This document shows, piece after piece, positions 38,997 to 47,527 of a stretch of 64,000 nucleotides of DNA (within the stretch, counting starts at the first letter, position 1; each line of letters opens with the position of its first letter). Under the pieces are notes generated by a model, which did not search any database, was not told where the DNA came from, and saw only the letters and a list, made by a program, of their open reading frames with translations. Both the position numbers and the translations under genes were made by a program. The DNA is from Inquilinus limosus DSM 16000. GTDB lineage: Bacteria; Pseudomonadota; Alphaproteobacteria; DSM-16000; Inquilinaceae. The stretch covers positions 124,001 to 188,000 of the forward strand of contig NZ_AUHM01000001.1 in NCBI RefSeq assembly GCF_000423185.1, written 5' to 3'.

Positions 38997-40751
38997 ATGC
39001 ACCCGATGAAGCAGAGCACGCGCCGGTTCTGGAAGGACCTCTTCGCCCTCCTGATGCCGTTCTGGCGGTCGAAGGAGAAGTGGCCGGCGATCGGGCTGCT
39101 GGCCGCGGTCCTGGCCCTGACCTTCGGCACCGTCTACCTCAGCGTCCAGTTCAGCTACTGGCGGAACCGCTGGTACACGGCGCTGCAGAACTATGACGTC
39201 GCCACCTTCTGGCACGAGATCATGATCTTCGCCGGGCTGGCGACCGTCTGGGTCCTGGTCAACGTCTACAACGCCTATCTCAACCAGTGGCTGCAGATCC
39301 GCTGGCGCCGCTGGATGACCGACCACCTGATCGGCGAGTGGCTGCAGGACCAGGCCTATTACCGGCAGCAGCTGACCGGCAGCCCGACCGACAACCCGGA
39401 CCAGCGCGTCTCCAGCGACATCCAGCTCTTCGTCGGCAGCACGCTCAGCCTGGGCATCGGCTTCCTCGGCAACTTCGTCAACCTGCTCTCCTTCCTGGCG
39501 ATCCTGTGGGGCCTGTCCGGGACGCTCACCATCCCCCTGTTCGGCACGGAGATCGTGATCCCGCACTTCATGGTCTGGGCCGCGGTCGCCTACGCCGTGA
39601 TCGGCACCGTGCTGACCCATTGGGTCGGCCGGCCGCTGATCGGCCTGAACTTCCAGCAGCAGAAGCGCGAGGCGGATTTCCGCTTCGGTCTGGTCCGGTT
39701 CCGCGAGAACACCGAGGCGGTCGCGCTCTATGGCGGCGAGGCCGGAGAGCGGCAGGGCCTGCTGCGGCTGTTCGGCAGCGTCATGGAGAACTACTACGCG
39801 CTGATGCGGCGGCAGAAGCTGCTGGGCTTCCTGACCTTCGGCTACAGCCAGGCCTCGGCCGTCTTCCCCGGCATCCTCGCCGCCCCGCAGTATTTCTCGC
39901 GGGCCTTCGAACTCGGCGGCTTCATCCAGACGGTCCAGGCCTTCGGCAACGTCCAGGATTCCCTGTCCTGGTTCGTCACCGCCTACACCGACCTGACCGA
40001 ATGGAAGGCGACGGTGGACCGCCTCACCGGCTTCCGCCGCAGCATCCAGGAGGCGCAGGCCCAGGCCAGGACGACCGAGATCCGGGTGGCGGCCGAGCCG
40101 CGCGCCGACCTGGCCGTCGACTCCGTCCGGCTCACCCTCCCCGACGGCCAGCCGCTGATCGAGGGCCGGGGCCTGACCGTCCGCCCCGGCGACCGGCTGC
40201 TGCTGACCGGCCCGTCCGGCGCCGGCAAGAGCACGCTGTTCCGCGCCCTGGCGGGAATCTGGCCCTTTGGCCGGGCCAGCATCCGCATCCCGAAGGACGC
40301 GAAGGTGCTGTTCCTGCCGCAGCGCCCCTATCTGCCGCTGGGCACGCTGCACGCCGCCGTCGCCTACCCGGCCAGGCCCGAGGAGGTGTCCGCCGGGGCC
40401 GCGGCGGAGGCGCTGCGCGCGGTCGATCTCGGCCATCTGGTGCCGGCGCTGGAGCGAGAGGAATCCTGGGCCCGGCGCCTGTCGCCGGGCGAGCAGCAGC
40501 GCCTGGCGATGACCCGAGCAATCCTGATGAAGCCGGGCTGGCTGTTCCTCGACGAGGCGACCAGCGCGCTGGACGAGGCGACCGAGCAGCGGATGTTCGC
40601 GCTGCTGCGCGACCGGCTGCCCGGCACCACCTGGCTGACCATCTCGCACGACCCCAAGGTCGCCGCCTTCCACGACCGCCGCTGGCGGATCGAGACGGAC
40701 GGCACGGCGCCCGCACGCCTGGTCGAGGTGCCCGCGGCCGCGGCGGCCTGA
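38997..40751 (+). CDS. ABC transporter, fused SbmA/BacA-type membrane domain and ATPase
   Basis: About 584 residues; ATGs at 38997 and 39006 are both possible and neither has a good ribosome site. The N-terminal half has six helices and the ABC_membrane_2 traits WRNRWYTALQNYDVATFWHE, LIGEWLQDQAYYRQQL and a NTEAVALYGGEAGER loop. Walker A is GPSGAGKSTLF, the signature LSPGEQQRLAMTRAI, and Walker B WLFLDEATSALDEATE. Relatives include YddA, Mycobacterium vitamin-B12 transporters and ABCD proteins. Substrate unknown. Confidence 0.9.
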   Translation: MHPMKQSTRRFWKDLFALLMPFWRSKEKWPAIGLLAAVLALTFGTVYLSVQFSYWRNRWYTALQNYDVATFWHEIMIFAGLATVWVLVNVYNAYLNQWLQIRWRRWMTDHLIGEWLQDQAYYRQQLTGSPTDNPDQRVSSDIQLFVGSTLSLGIGFLGNFVNLLSFLAILWGLSGTLTIPLFGTEIVIPHFMVWAAVAYAVIGTVLTHWVGRPLIGLNFQQQKREADFRFGLVRFRENTEAVALYGGEAGERQGLLRLFGSVMENYYALMRRQKLLGFLTFGYSQASAVFPGILAAPQYFSRAFELGGFIQTVQAFGNVQDSLSWFVTAYTDLTEWKATVDRLTGFRRSIQEAQAQARTTEIRVAAEPRADLAVDSVRLTLPDGQPLIEGRGLTVRPGDRLLLTGPSGAGKSTLFRALAGIWPFGRASIRIPKDAKVLFLPQRPYLPLGTLHAAVAYPARPEEVSAGAAAEALRAVDLGHLVPALEREESWARRLSPGEQQRLAMTRAILMKPGWLFLDEATSALDEATEQRMFALLRDRLPGTTWLTISHDPKVAAFHDRRWRIETDGTAPARLVEVPAAAAA

Positions 40752-40779
40752 GGGGAACCTTCCCCGGACACCCTTTCGC

Positions 40780-40863
40780 CATTGCGAGGAGGCGAAGCCG
40801 ACGAAGCGATCCAGGGGCCGGAGCGAGCGGCCCTGGATCGCTTCGCTGCGCTCGCGATGACGG
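40780..40863 (-). repeat. Dispersed palindromic repeat, family B, copy 2
   Basis: Runs from ATTGCGAGGAGGCGAAGCC to CTGCGCTCGCGATGACGG, with inner arms GCGATCCAGGGGCC and GGCCCTGGATCGC. It differs from the other copies by compensated changes in the stem (GCAATCC to GCGATCC with GGATTGC to GGATCGC), as expected if the hairpin is kept. Orientation matches copy 3. Confidence 0.88.
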
Positions 40864-40911
40864 AACTATTTAAGCGTTGACTTATTTAAGTGATACCTTC
40901 ATAAAAGAGCC

Positions 40912-41235
40912 ATGCACGCCTTCGCCGCCCTCGCCGACCCCACCCGGCTTCGGATCGTGGAGATGCTGGCGGCGGGGGAGCGCAGCGCCGGCGAGATCGC
41001 CGCCGAATTCGCGATGAGCGGGCCGGCGGTCTCCCAGCACCTCAAGGTGCTGCGCGAGGCCGGGCTGATCACCGTCCGGGTCGAGGCGCAGCGGCGCATC
41101 TATGCGCTCGACCCCAAGGGCTTCGACGCGCTGGACGAGTGGCTGCGCCGCATCCGCCGCTTCTGGGGCGGCCGGCTGGACGAGCTGGAGCGGCAGCTGC
41201 GCGCCGCCCCTTCCGACACGGGAGAGACGTCATGA
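40912..41235 (+). CDS. ArsR-family transcriptional regulator
   Basis: 107 residues. The winged-helix ADPTRLRIVEMLAAGERSAGEIAAEFAMSGPAVSQHLKVLREAGLI (residues 8-54) is typical of ArsR. No metal-binding Cys pair is present, so it is not an arsenic sensor of the classic type. It overlaps the SRPBCC gene by four bases, and such pairs usually control an AHSA1-type protein operon. Confidence 0.93.
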   Translation: MHAFAALADPTRLRIVEMLAAGERSAGEIAAEFAMSGPAVSQHLKVLREAGLITVRVEAQRRIYALDPKGFDALDEWLRRIRRFWGGRLDELERQLRAAPSDTGETS

Positions 41236-41771
41236 CCGATTACGGCACCATCACTGCCCCCGGCGAGGTCCGGTTCGAGCGGCTGCTGCCCGGCCCGATC
41301 GAGCGGGTCTGGGCCTATCTGACGGAGTCCGACAAGCGCGGCACCTGGCTCGCCCGCGGCGCCGTCGAGCTTCGCGTCGGCGGCCAGGTCGAGATGCACT
41401 TCCTGCATTCCGAGCTGTCGCCGCTGCCGGACGAGATCCCGGCCAAGTACAAGTCGCTGGAGAAGGGCGCCAGCTTCACCGCCCGGGTCACGCGCTGGGA
41501 GCCGCCGCGGCTGTTGAGCCACAGCTGGCCCGAGCCGTCCGGCGGCGAATCGGAGGTGACCTTCGAGCTGACGCCGCAGGGCGAGGACGTTCTGCTGGTG
41601 CTGACCCACCGCCGCATCACGCCGGAGAAGATGGTGAGCGTCGCCGGCGGCTGGCACACCCATCTCGGCATCCTGGTCGACCGGCTGCACGGCCGCGTGC
41701 CGCAGCCCTTCTTCATCACCCACACGCGGCTGGCGGGGGAATACGAGAAGCGCATCGCCGCGGCCAGCTGA
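41232..41771 (+). CDS. SRPBCC/AHSA1 family protein
   Basis: 179 residues. The family start VRFERLLPGPIERVWAYLTESDKRGTWLARG is followed by WEPPRLLSHSWPEPS and a late WHTHLGILVDRLHG. The fold forms a cavity for hydrophobic ligands. Function is unknown but the ArsR neighbour and the VOC gene form a conserved stress-related type of operon. It overlaps ArsR by four bases. Confidence 0.9.
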   Translation: MTDYGTITAPGEVRFERLLPGPIERVWAYLTESDKRGTWLARGAVELRVGGQVEMHFLHSELSPLPDEIPAKYKSLEKGASFTARVTRWEPPRLLSHSWPEPSGGESEVTFELTPQGEDVLLVLTHRRITPEKMVSVAGGWHTHLGILVDRLHGRVPQPFFITHTRLAGEYEKRIAAAS

Positions 41772-41794
41772 CAATCCCGATCGGAGGAACCGCC

Positions 41795-42160
41795 ATGTCC
41801 CCGTCCTTCGCCGGCGGCCGCAACATCGCGCTGAAGGTGCCGCCGCACCAGTACGACGCCACCGTCCGCTTCTACCGCGACGTGATCGGCCTGAAGCCGC
41901 TGGACAACCATCCGCCGGCGGTCGGTTTCCAATTCGGCGCCAACCAGCTGTGGATCGACCGCGTCGACGCCCTGAGCCAAGCCGAGCTGTGGCTGGAGAT
42001 CGTGGCCGACGACGTGCCGAAGGCGGCCGAGCATTTCGCCGCCTCCGGCGTCGCCCGTCGCGACGAGATCGAACGCCTGCCCGACGGCTTCGAAGGCTTC
42101 TGGATCTCGGATCCCGCCGGGATCATCCACATCGTCTCGGGAGAGCGCAGCCAGTATTGA
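41795..42160 (+). CDS. VOC family (glyoxalase/dioxygenase-like) protein
   Basis: 121 residues with ribosome site CGGAGG before ATG 41795. The VOC fold is seen in IALKVPPHQYDATVRFYRDVIGLKPLD, VDALSQAELWLEIVADD and FWISDPAGIIHIVSGE. The usual metal ligands are only partly kept, so the activity is unknown. It starts 23 bases after the SRPBCC gene and closes the operon. Confidence 0.88.
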   Translation: MSPSFAGGRNIALKVPPHQYDATVRFYRDVIGLKPLDNHPPAVGFQFGANQLWIDRVDALSQAELWLEIVADDVPKAAEHFAASGVARRDEIERLPDGFEGFWISDPAGIIHIVSGERSQY

Positions 42161-42194
42161 AAGGCCAGCTTGCCGCCGGATCCGCCGGCGCGAG

Positions 42195-42336
42195 CCCCCT
42201 CACCCTCCCGTCGCTTCGCGCCGGGCCCCTCCCTCTCCCCAAGGAGAGGGAAAGGAAAAGCGCCGTTCCATCACCTCTCCTCGGGGAGAGGTCGAAATCG
42301 CGGCACGCGATTTCGGGTGAGGGGGCGGCGCCGGCC
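42195..42336. repeat. Long inverted intergenic repeat, family E
   Basis: GCCCCCTCACC near 42194 pairs with GGTGAGGGGGC at about 42317-42327. Inside are two hairpins: CCTCTCCCCAAGGAGAGG-like and CACCTCTCCTCGGGGAGAGG. It fills most of the 198-base gap between the VOC and FadR genes and may end both transcripts. Boundaries are approximate. Confidence 0.55.
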
Positions 42337-42358
42337 CATCCGCCTGAGCGCCCCTCCC

Positions 42359-43093
42359 TCACGCCCCCTTCGGCTCCGTCGTCAGCGGCAGCAGCCGGGC
42401 GTGCGACGCCTCCAGCAGCCGCGCCATCGCCGCCGCCGCCGCCTCCGGCTCCCTTCCGATGATCGCGGTGCGGACCGCGTCGTGCAGCGCCACGTCCTCG
42501 CTCGGCCGCGCGGCGTGGCGCTGCAGCATCTCCGACGACACCCGCAGCGCCGACTTCACCGCGGCGCCGATGGTCACGAACAGGCCGTTGTGCGAGGCGT
42601 TGATGATGGCGAGGTGGAACTCCAGCGCCGCTTCGGACGACACCTTCACCGGCTGCTTCTCCTCATAGGCGCGGGCCAGCTGCTGGAAGTGGTGCTCGAT
42701 CGCCGCATGGTCCTCGGCGGTGCCGTCGCGCGCCGCCAGGTGCGAAGCCCGCGGCTCGAAGCACATCCGCATCTCGAAGATGTCCTCGACGATCTTGGCG
42801 TCGAACTGCGCCTGCAGCCGCCAGGCCAGCACGTCGCGGTCCAGGAGGTTCCATTCGCCGAAGGGCAGCACTCGGGTGCCGGTCTTCGGCGACACCTCGA
42901 TCAGCCGCTTGCCCGCCAGGCTCTTGATCGCCTCGCGCAGGGTGGTGCGGCTGACGCCGTAGGTCTGGCACAGCTCGCTCTCGATCGGCAGGGAATCGTT
43001 CGGCCGGAACTCGCCGGAGACGATCCGCATCCCCAGGCTGTTCGCGACCTGGGAGCTCATCGTCCCGACCAGGACCATCTCTCGTTCCAGCAT
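42359..43093 (-). CDS. FadR/GntR-family transcriptional regulator
   Basis: 244 residues from ATG 43093 (GGAG eight bases upstream); a start at 43111 with AGAGG is possible. The GntR helix-turn-helix (PIESELCQTYGVSRTTLREAIKSLAGKRLIEVSPKTGTRVLP) leads into an FCD effector domain (FEMRMCFEPRASHLAARDG, EFHLAIINASHNG, with the metal-binding His/Asp set). It is divergent from the sugar ABC operon and probably controls it, as is common for FCD regulators of sugar-acid or sugar use. Confidence 0.92.
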   Translation of the reverse strand: MLEREMVLVGTMSSQVANSLGMRIVSGEFRPNDSLPIESELCQTYGVSRTTLREAIKSLAGKRLIEVSPKTGTRVLPFGEWNLLDRDVLAWRLQAQFDAKIVEDIFEMRMCFEPRASHLAARDGTAEDHAAIEHHFQQLARAYEEKQPVKVSSEAALEFHLAIINASHNGLFVTIGAAVKSALRVSSEMLQRHAARPSEDVALHDAVRTAIIGREPEAAAAAMARLLEASHARLLPLTTEPKGA

Positions 43094-43146
43094 CCGACCG
43101 TCTCCGCCCATGCCCTCTTTTATCGAATAGGCCGGGGAAGCCCCGG

Positions 43147-43189
43147 TTGACAAAACCCGTCGATCGCCCCGATGATCGAATCATATGAT
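43147..43189 (+). promoter_or_regulatory. Promoter and candidate operator of the sugar ABC operon
   Basis: TTGACA at 43147-43152 is followed by GATGAT at 43171-43176 (18-base spacer), so transcription would start near 43183. There lies the perfect 10-base palindrome ATCATATGAT (43180-43189), then AATACCA (43190-43196). A repressor such as the neighbouring FadR-type protein could bind the palindrome. By eye only. Confidence 0.45.
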
Positions 43190-43207
43190 AATACCATTGG
43201 GGAGGAA

Positions 43208-44293
43208 ATGGGGGTGGCCGACATCGAGATCCGGGATGTCAGCAAGCGCTTCGGGCCGGTCACGGTGTTCGACGGCCTGTCGCTGTCGATCGCGTCCGGC
43301 GAGTTCATGGTCTTCCTGGGACCGTCCGGCTGCGGCAAGTCCACCCTGCTGCGCATGATCGCGGGGCTGGAGACGATCGATGGCGGCGAGATCCGCATCG
43401 CCGGCACCCGGGTCGACACCCTGCCGCCGGGCGCCCGCCGGGTGGCGATGGTGTTCCAGCACTACGCCCTGTACCCCCACATGACGATCTTCGAGAACAT
43501 GGCGTTCGGGCTGCGCAACATCGGCCTGAAGCAGCCGGAGATCGAACGGCGCGTCCAGGACGCCGCCCGGACGCTGGAGATCGAGGCGCTATTGCAGCGC
43601 AAGCCCGGGCAGCTGTCCGGCGGCCAGCGCCAGCGCGTCGCCATCGGCCGCGCCATCGTCAAGGAGCCGCGGGCCTTCCTGTTCGACGAGCCGCTGTCGA
43701 ACCTGGACGCGGCCCTGCGCGTCCGCACCCGGGTCGAGCTGGCGCGGCTGCACCGGCGCCTCAGCGCCACCATGATCTTCGTCACCCACGACCAGGTCGA
43801 GGCGATGACGCTGGCCGACCGGATCGTGGTGATGAACGAGGGCCGGGTCGAGCAGGTCGGCACGCCGATGGAGATCTACACCCGGCCGGCCACCAAATTC
43901 GTCGCCCGCTTCGTCGGCGTGCCGGCGATGACCTTCCTCGACGCCACCGTCGTGGGCGAGCAAGGCGGCGCCGTGCTGCGCCTGCCGGACGGGACCGAGC
44001 TGCGCACCCCGGTGCCGGCCGACGGGCTGCCGGCAAACCGGCCGATCACGCTGGGCCTGAGGGCCGAAGCGGTGCGGATCGACGGCCAGGGCGCCCTCCG
44101 CGGCACGGTCGAGGTGGTCGAACGGCTGGGCGACCGCACCCATCTGCATGTCCGGCTGCAGGACGGGTCGACCCTGATCGCGGAGGATGCGGGCTCGAGC
44201 GGCGTCGCGGTCGAGGACCGGGTGGCGCTGCGCATCGACCCCGCCGCCGTCCACCTGTTCGATGCCGACGGCGTCGGCCGCCACGCCGCCTGA
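43208..44293 (+). CDS. Sugar ABC transporter ATP-binding protein (MsmK/UgpC type)
   Basis: 361 residues from ATG 43208; GTG at 43214 has the better spacing from GGAGG (43201-43205) and may be the real start. Walker A is GPSGCGKSTLL, the signature LSGGQRQRVAIGRAI, Walker B FLFDEPLSNLDA and the D-loop/His switch FVTHDQVEAM. A C-terminal TOBE/OB domain follows (VGVPAMTFLDATVV, LGLRAEAVRI). It powers the importer formed with the next two permeases; in this family one ATPase can serve several sugar systems. Confidence 0.95.
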   Translation: MGVADIEIRDVSKRFGPVTVFDGLSLSIASGEFMVFLGPSGCGKSTLLRMIAGLETIDGGEIRIAGTRVDTLPPGARRVAMVFQHYALYPHMTIFENMAFGLRNIGLKQPEIERRVQDAARTLEIEALLQRKPGQLSGGQRQRVAIGRAIVKEPRAFLFDEPLSNLDAALRVRTRVELARLHRRLSATMIFVTHDQVEAMTLADRIVVMNEGRVEQVGTPMEIYTRPATKFVARFVGVPAMTFLDATVVGEQGGAVLRLPDGTELRTPVPADGLPANRPITLGLRAEAVRIDGQGALRGTVEVVERLGDRTHLHVRLQDGSTLIAEDAGSSGVAVEDRVALRIDPAAVHLFDADGVGRHAA

Positions 44294-44301
44294 GGGAGGG
44301 G

Positions 44302-45234
44302 ATGGTGACCGACGCCGCCACCGCCGCCGGCCGCAGCATCGAACGGGCGCAGCGCGTGAGCGGGGCCCGCATCGGGCCGGACTGGCGCAACGCCGGCTTC
44401 GTCCTGCCCTTCCTGATCGTCTATCTGCTGCTGCTGGTCTGGCCGCTGTTCGACGGCATCTGGATCAGCCTGCAGAAGTTCGACATGTTCGACGGCACCG
44501 GCGCCTATGCCGGGCTCGTCAACTACAAGCGCCTGTTCGCCGACAAGGTCTTCCTCGGCGCCGTCTGGAACACGGCGCTGTTCGTGCTGATGACGGTGCC
44601 GGCCTTCGTCGCCATCGGCCTGGCCCTCGCCCTGGCGTTGAACCGGCCGGGCCGGACCGCCGCCGTCCTGCGCGCCACCTTCTTCGCCACCTCGGTGCTG
44701 TCGGTCACCATCGTCACCATCATCTGGAAGATGATGTACCTGCCGGACCGCGGCCTCCTGACCAATGTCCTGGCCGTGTTCGGGCAGGCGCCGATCCCGA
44801 TCCTGAGCGACCCGGACCTCGCCCTGCCCGGCATCGCCGTCGCCACCGTGTGGTGGGGCATCGGCCTGCCGATGATGCTGTTCCTGGCGGCGCTGCAGCA
44901 GATCCCGCGCGAGCTGTACGAGGCCGCGGCGCTGGACAGCGCCGGCCGCTGGCGGTCGTTCCGCCACATCACCCTGCCATCGATCCGGCGGACCACGGTG
45001 CTCGTGGCGGTGGTCGAGATCGTCTACCAGTTCCAGCTCTTCGGGCAGTCCTACTTGCTGACCCGCGGCGGGCCGAACAACGCCTCGCGCCCGATCGTGC
45101 AGTTCATCTACGAGCAGGGCTTCCGCAACTGGGACCTGGGCTACGCCGCCGCGGCGTCGGAGGTGCTGTTCGGGCTGATGCTGATCGCCGCCATGGCGCA
45201 GTATCTGCTGACCCGCCGCCGGGCGGAGGGGTGA
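44302..45234 (+). CDS. Sugar ABC transporter permease (MalF/UgpA type)
   Basis: 310 residues and six helices. The EAA loop, EAAALDSAGRWRSFRHITLP, contacts the ATPase. The N-terminus is longer than usual and partly hydrophilic. It starts nine bases after the ATPase stop and forms the channel together with the following permease. Confidence 0.95.
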   Translation: MVTDAATAAGRSIERAQRVSGARIGPDWRNAGFVLPFLIVYLLLLVWPLFDGIWISLQKFDMFDGTGAYAGLVNYKRLFADKVFLGAVWNTALFVLMTVPAFVAIGLALALALNRPGRTAAVLRATFFATSVLSVTIVTIIWKMMYLPDRGLLTNVLAVFGQAPIPILSDPDLALPGIAVATVWWGIGLPMMLFLAALQQIPRELYEAAALDSAGRWRSFRHITLPSIRRTTVLVAVVEIVYQFQLFGQSYLLTRGGPNNASRPIVQFIYEQGFRNWDLGYAAAASEVLFGLMLIAAMAQYLLTRRRAEG

Positions 45235-45239
45235 CGGTC

Positions 45240-46091
45240 ATGGCAGCGACGCAAGCGCAGGGCATGGTCGGACGGGGCCTCGGGGACAGGCTGATCCTCT
45301 GGGCCGTCATCCTGCTTGCCATCGTCTGGGTGGTCCCGGTCGCCTGGATCACCGGCCTGTCCTTCAAGCCGAACAGCGAGCTGATGACCGACACCGGCAC
45401 GCTGTTCCGAGCGCCCTACACGCTGAAGAACTACACCGACATCCTCGCCAATTCCGGCGTGTTCCGCTGGGTGCTGAACAGCGTGATCGTGGCGCTGGGC
45501 CAGACGCTCGGCGTGCTGGTGCTGGCGTCGCTGGCCGGCTACGGCTTCGCCCGCGCCCAGTTCCCCGGCCGCGGCCTGGTCTTCGCGCTGGTGCTGATCG
45601 GCCTCGCCGTGCCGGAGCAGGCGGTGATCATCGCCCGCTTCCAGATGTTCAACGACCTCAAGATCCACAACTCCTATCTCGGCCTGATCCTGCCGCATCT
45701 GTCGGCGCCCTTCGGCGTCTTCCTGATGACGCAGTACTTCAAGGCCATCCCGCGCGAGCTGGACGAGGCGGCGCTGCTGGACAACGCCTCGCGCTTCAAG
45801 ACCTTCTGGCGCGTGCTGCTGCCGCTGACCGTGCCGGCCCAGGCGACGCTGGGGATCTTCACCTTCCTCAGCTCCTGGAACGACTACCTCTGGCCGCTGA
45901 TCTCCGCGACCAAGCCGGAGATGTTCACCCTGACCGTCGGCCTGGCCTCGACCCAGACCAACTTCGCCCAGTCCGAGGGGCTGGGCTACCTGATGGCGCA
46001 GTCGGTCTTCGCCGGGCTGCCCGTGCTGATCGTCTACCTGTTCTTCCAGAAATACATCGTCGCCGCCGTCGCCGGGGCCGCCGTCCGCTGA
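45240..46091 (+). CDS. Sugar ABC transporter permease (MalG/UgpE type)
   Basis: 283 residues. The start ATG 45240 lies six bases after the first permease stop, GGAGG upstream inside it. Six helices; the EAA loop is DEAALLDNASRFKTFWRVLLPLT. The second permease of the importer. The typical SSWNDYLWPL motif in the late helix supports carbohydrate type. Confidence 0.95.
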   Translation: MAATQAQGMVGRGLGDRLILWAVILLAIVWVVPVAWITGLSFKPNSELMTDTGTLFRAPYTLKNYTDILANSGVFRWVLNSVIVALGQTLGVLVLASLAGYGFARAQFPGRGLVFALVLIGLAVPEQAVIIARFQMFNDLKIHNSYLGLILPHLSAPFGVFLMTQYFKAIPRELDEAALLDNASRFKTFWRVLLPLTVPAQATLGIFTFLSSWNDYLWPLISATKPEMFTLTVGLASTQTNFAQSEGLGYLMAQSVFAGLPVLIVYLFFQKYIVAAVAGAAVR

Positions 46092-46140
46092 GGCGGCGGG
46101 CTTCGGCGGAACGGCGGGACCACACGAAGGGAGGAGAGCC

Positions 46141-47460
46141 ATGAGAAGCAGCATTGCCCTGGCCCTGACCGGGCTGATCCTGGCCGCCGCCGCAGGCCCC
46201 GCCCCGGCGCAGGACAAGACCGAGATCTCGCTGTCGCGCTTCTTCGGCGCCTGCGAGGCCGACTACGCCAACGTCACCGACGTCTCCCAGGCGCATGGCG
46301 AGTGCGGCATCATCACGGCGCTGATCAACAAGTTCAACGCCGAGACCCCTGACGTCCACGTCAAGGTCGACATCGTCGAGTGGCCCGGCTACGACCAGCT
46401 CACCGCCCGCCTGCGCTCCGACGACCCGCCGACCATCTCGGTGATGCATGAGGCGGTGATCAGCGACTACGCCTCGCGCGACCTGCTGGAGCCGCTGGAC
46501 GAGGACTTCAAGGCCGCCGGCATCGACCTCGACGACTTCACCGAGGCGGCCCGGACCGGGGTGACCAAGGACGGCAAGATCTACGCCCTGCCCTTCGACA
46601 CCCACACTTGGCTCTGGCACATCAACCTGAACCTGTTCAAGCAGGCCGGCCTCGTCGGCGACGACGGCAAGCCGATCCTGCCGAAATCGCCGGAGGAGCT
46701 GCTGGCCCAGGCCAAGCAGTTCCGCGAGAAGACCGGCAAGCCCTATTTCGTCCAGGCGACGGTGAACGAGCAGGCGAATTACGCCCGCACCCTCTACACC
46801 CTCTTGTACCAGCAGAACTCCGACTTCTTCGCCGATCCGACGCAGATCAAGCTGCAGACCCAGGAGGCCCGCAACGCGGTCGAGCTGTTCAAGGCGATCT
46901 ACCAGAACGGCGACACCACCAAGGACCAGGACTACGCCGCGGCGACCGCCGGCTTCGCCCAGGGCGACGGCGGCGTCTACATCATGGGCACCTGGCTGAT
47001 CGACAGCTACAACGAGGAGGCGGCCAAGCCCGGCGGCGCGCTGAGCAACGGCTATGCCGTCGTGCCCTTCCCGCAGCTCTACGGCAATTCCAAGGTCTGG
47101 GCCGACGGCCACAGCTGGGTCGTGCCCAAGGCGGGGCTGGACGACGCCAAGCGCAAGGCCGCGGTCAAGCTGCTGAAGTTCCTGTGGGACAACGACTTCG
47201 AATGGGCGCGGACCGGCCACCTGCCGGTGCGCAAGTCGGTGGCGACGTCCCAGGCCTTCCTCGACCTGCCGCACCGCAAGGAGATCGTCAGCCTGACCAA
47301 GGACGGCACCGCCCTGCCGCAGGCGGTGAAGCGCCAGTTCGGGCTGCAGGAGATCCTGACTGAGGAGTTCAACGCCGCGGCCCAGAACCAGAAGACCGTC
47401 GACGAGGCCCTGGCCGACGCCGAAAGCCGCGTCAACGAGCTTCTGGCCAACGCCCGCTGA
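46141..47460 (+). CDS. Sugar ABC transporter substrate-binding protein
   Basis: 439 residues. Signal peptide MRSSIALALTGLILAAAAG...AQDKTE. Mature parts match family-1 binding proteins: DPPTISVMHEAVISDYASRDLLEPLDEDFK, an inner YALPFDTHTWLWHIN hinge and ADGHSWVVPKAG. With two Cys near the N-terminus (FFGACEADY, HGECGI) it may have a disulfide. It captures the oligosaccharide in the periplasm. The downstream hairpin may stabilise its mRNA. Confidence 0.93.
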   Translation: MRSSIALALTGLILAAAAGPAPAQDKTEISLSRFFGACEADYANVTDVSQAHGECGIITALINKFNAETPDVHVKVDIVEWPGYDQLTARLRSDDPPTISVMHEAVISDYASRDLLEPLDEDFKAAGIDLDDFTEAARTGVTKDGKIYALPFDTHTWLWHINLNLFKQAGLVGDDGKPILPKSPEELLAQAKQFREKTGKPYFVQATVNEQANYARTLYTLLYQQNSDFFADPTQIKLQTQEARNAVELFKAIYQNGDTTKDQDYAAATAGFAQGDGGVYIMGTWLIDSYNEEAAKPGGALSNGYAVVPFPQLYGNSKVWADGHSWVVPKAGLDDAKRKAAVKLLKFLWDNDFEWARTGHLPVRKSVATSQAFLDLPHRKEIVSLTKDGTALPQAVKRQFGLQEILTEEFNAAAQNQKTVDEALADAESRVNELLANAR

Positions 47461-47468
47461 TCCGTTCC

Positions 47469-47500
47469 CGGCCGCGCCGCCCGGGCGCGGCCGTTTCCGT
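47469..47500 (+). terminator. Hairpin after the binding-protein gene
   Basis: CGGCCGCGCC (47469-47478) pairs with GGCGCGGCCG (47484-47493), a 10-pair stem with a 5-base loop, followed by TTTCCGT. The weak T tail suggests partial termination or mRNA protection, which would give more binding protein than GH51 enzyme. Confidence 0.6.
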
Positions 47501-47527
47501 CCACCACCCGACCGAGACCACCGACCC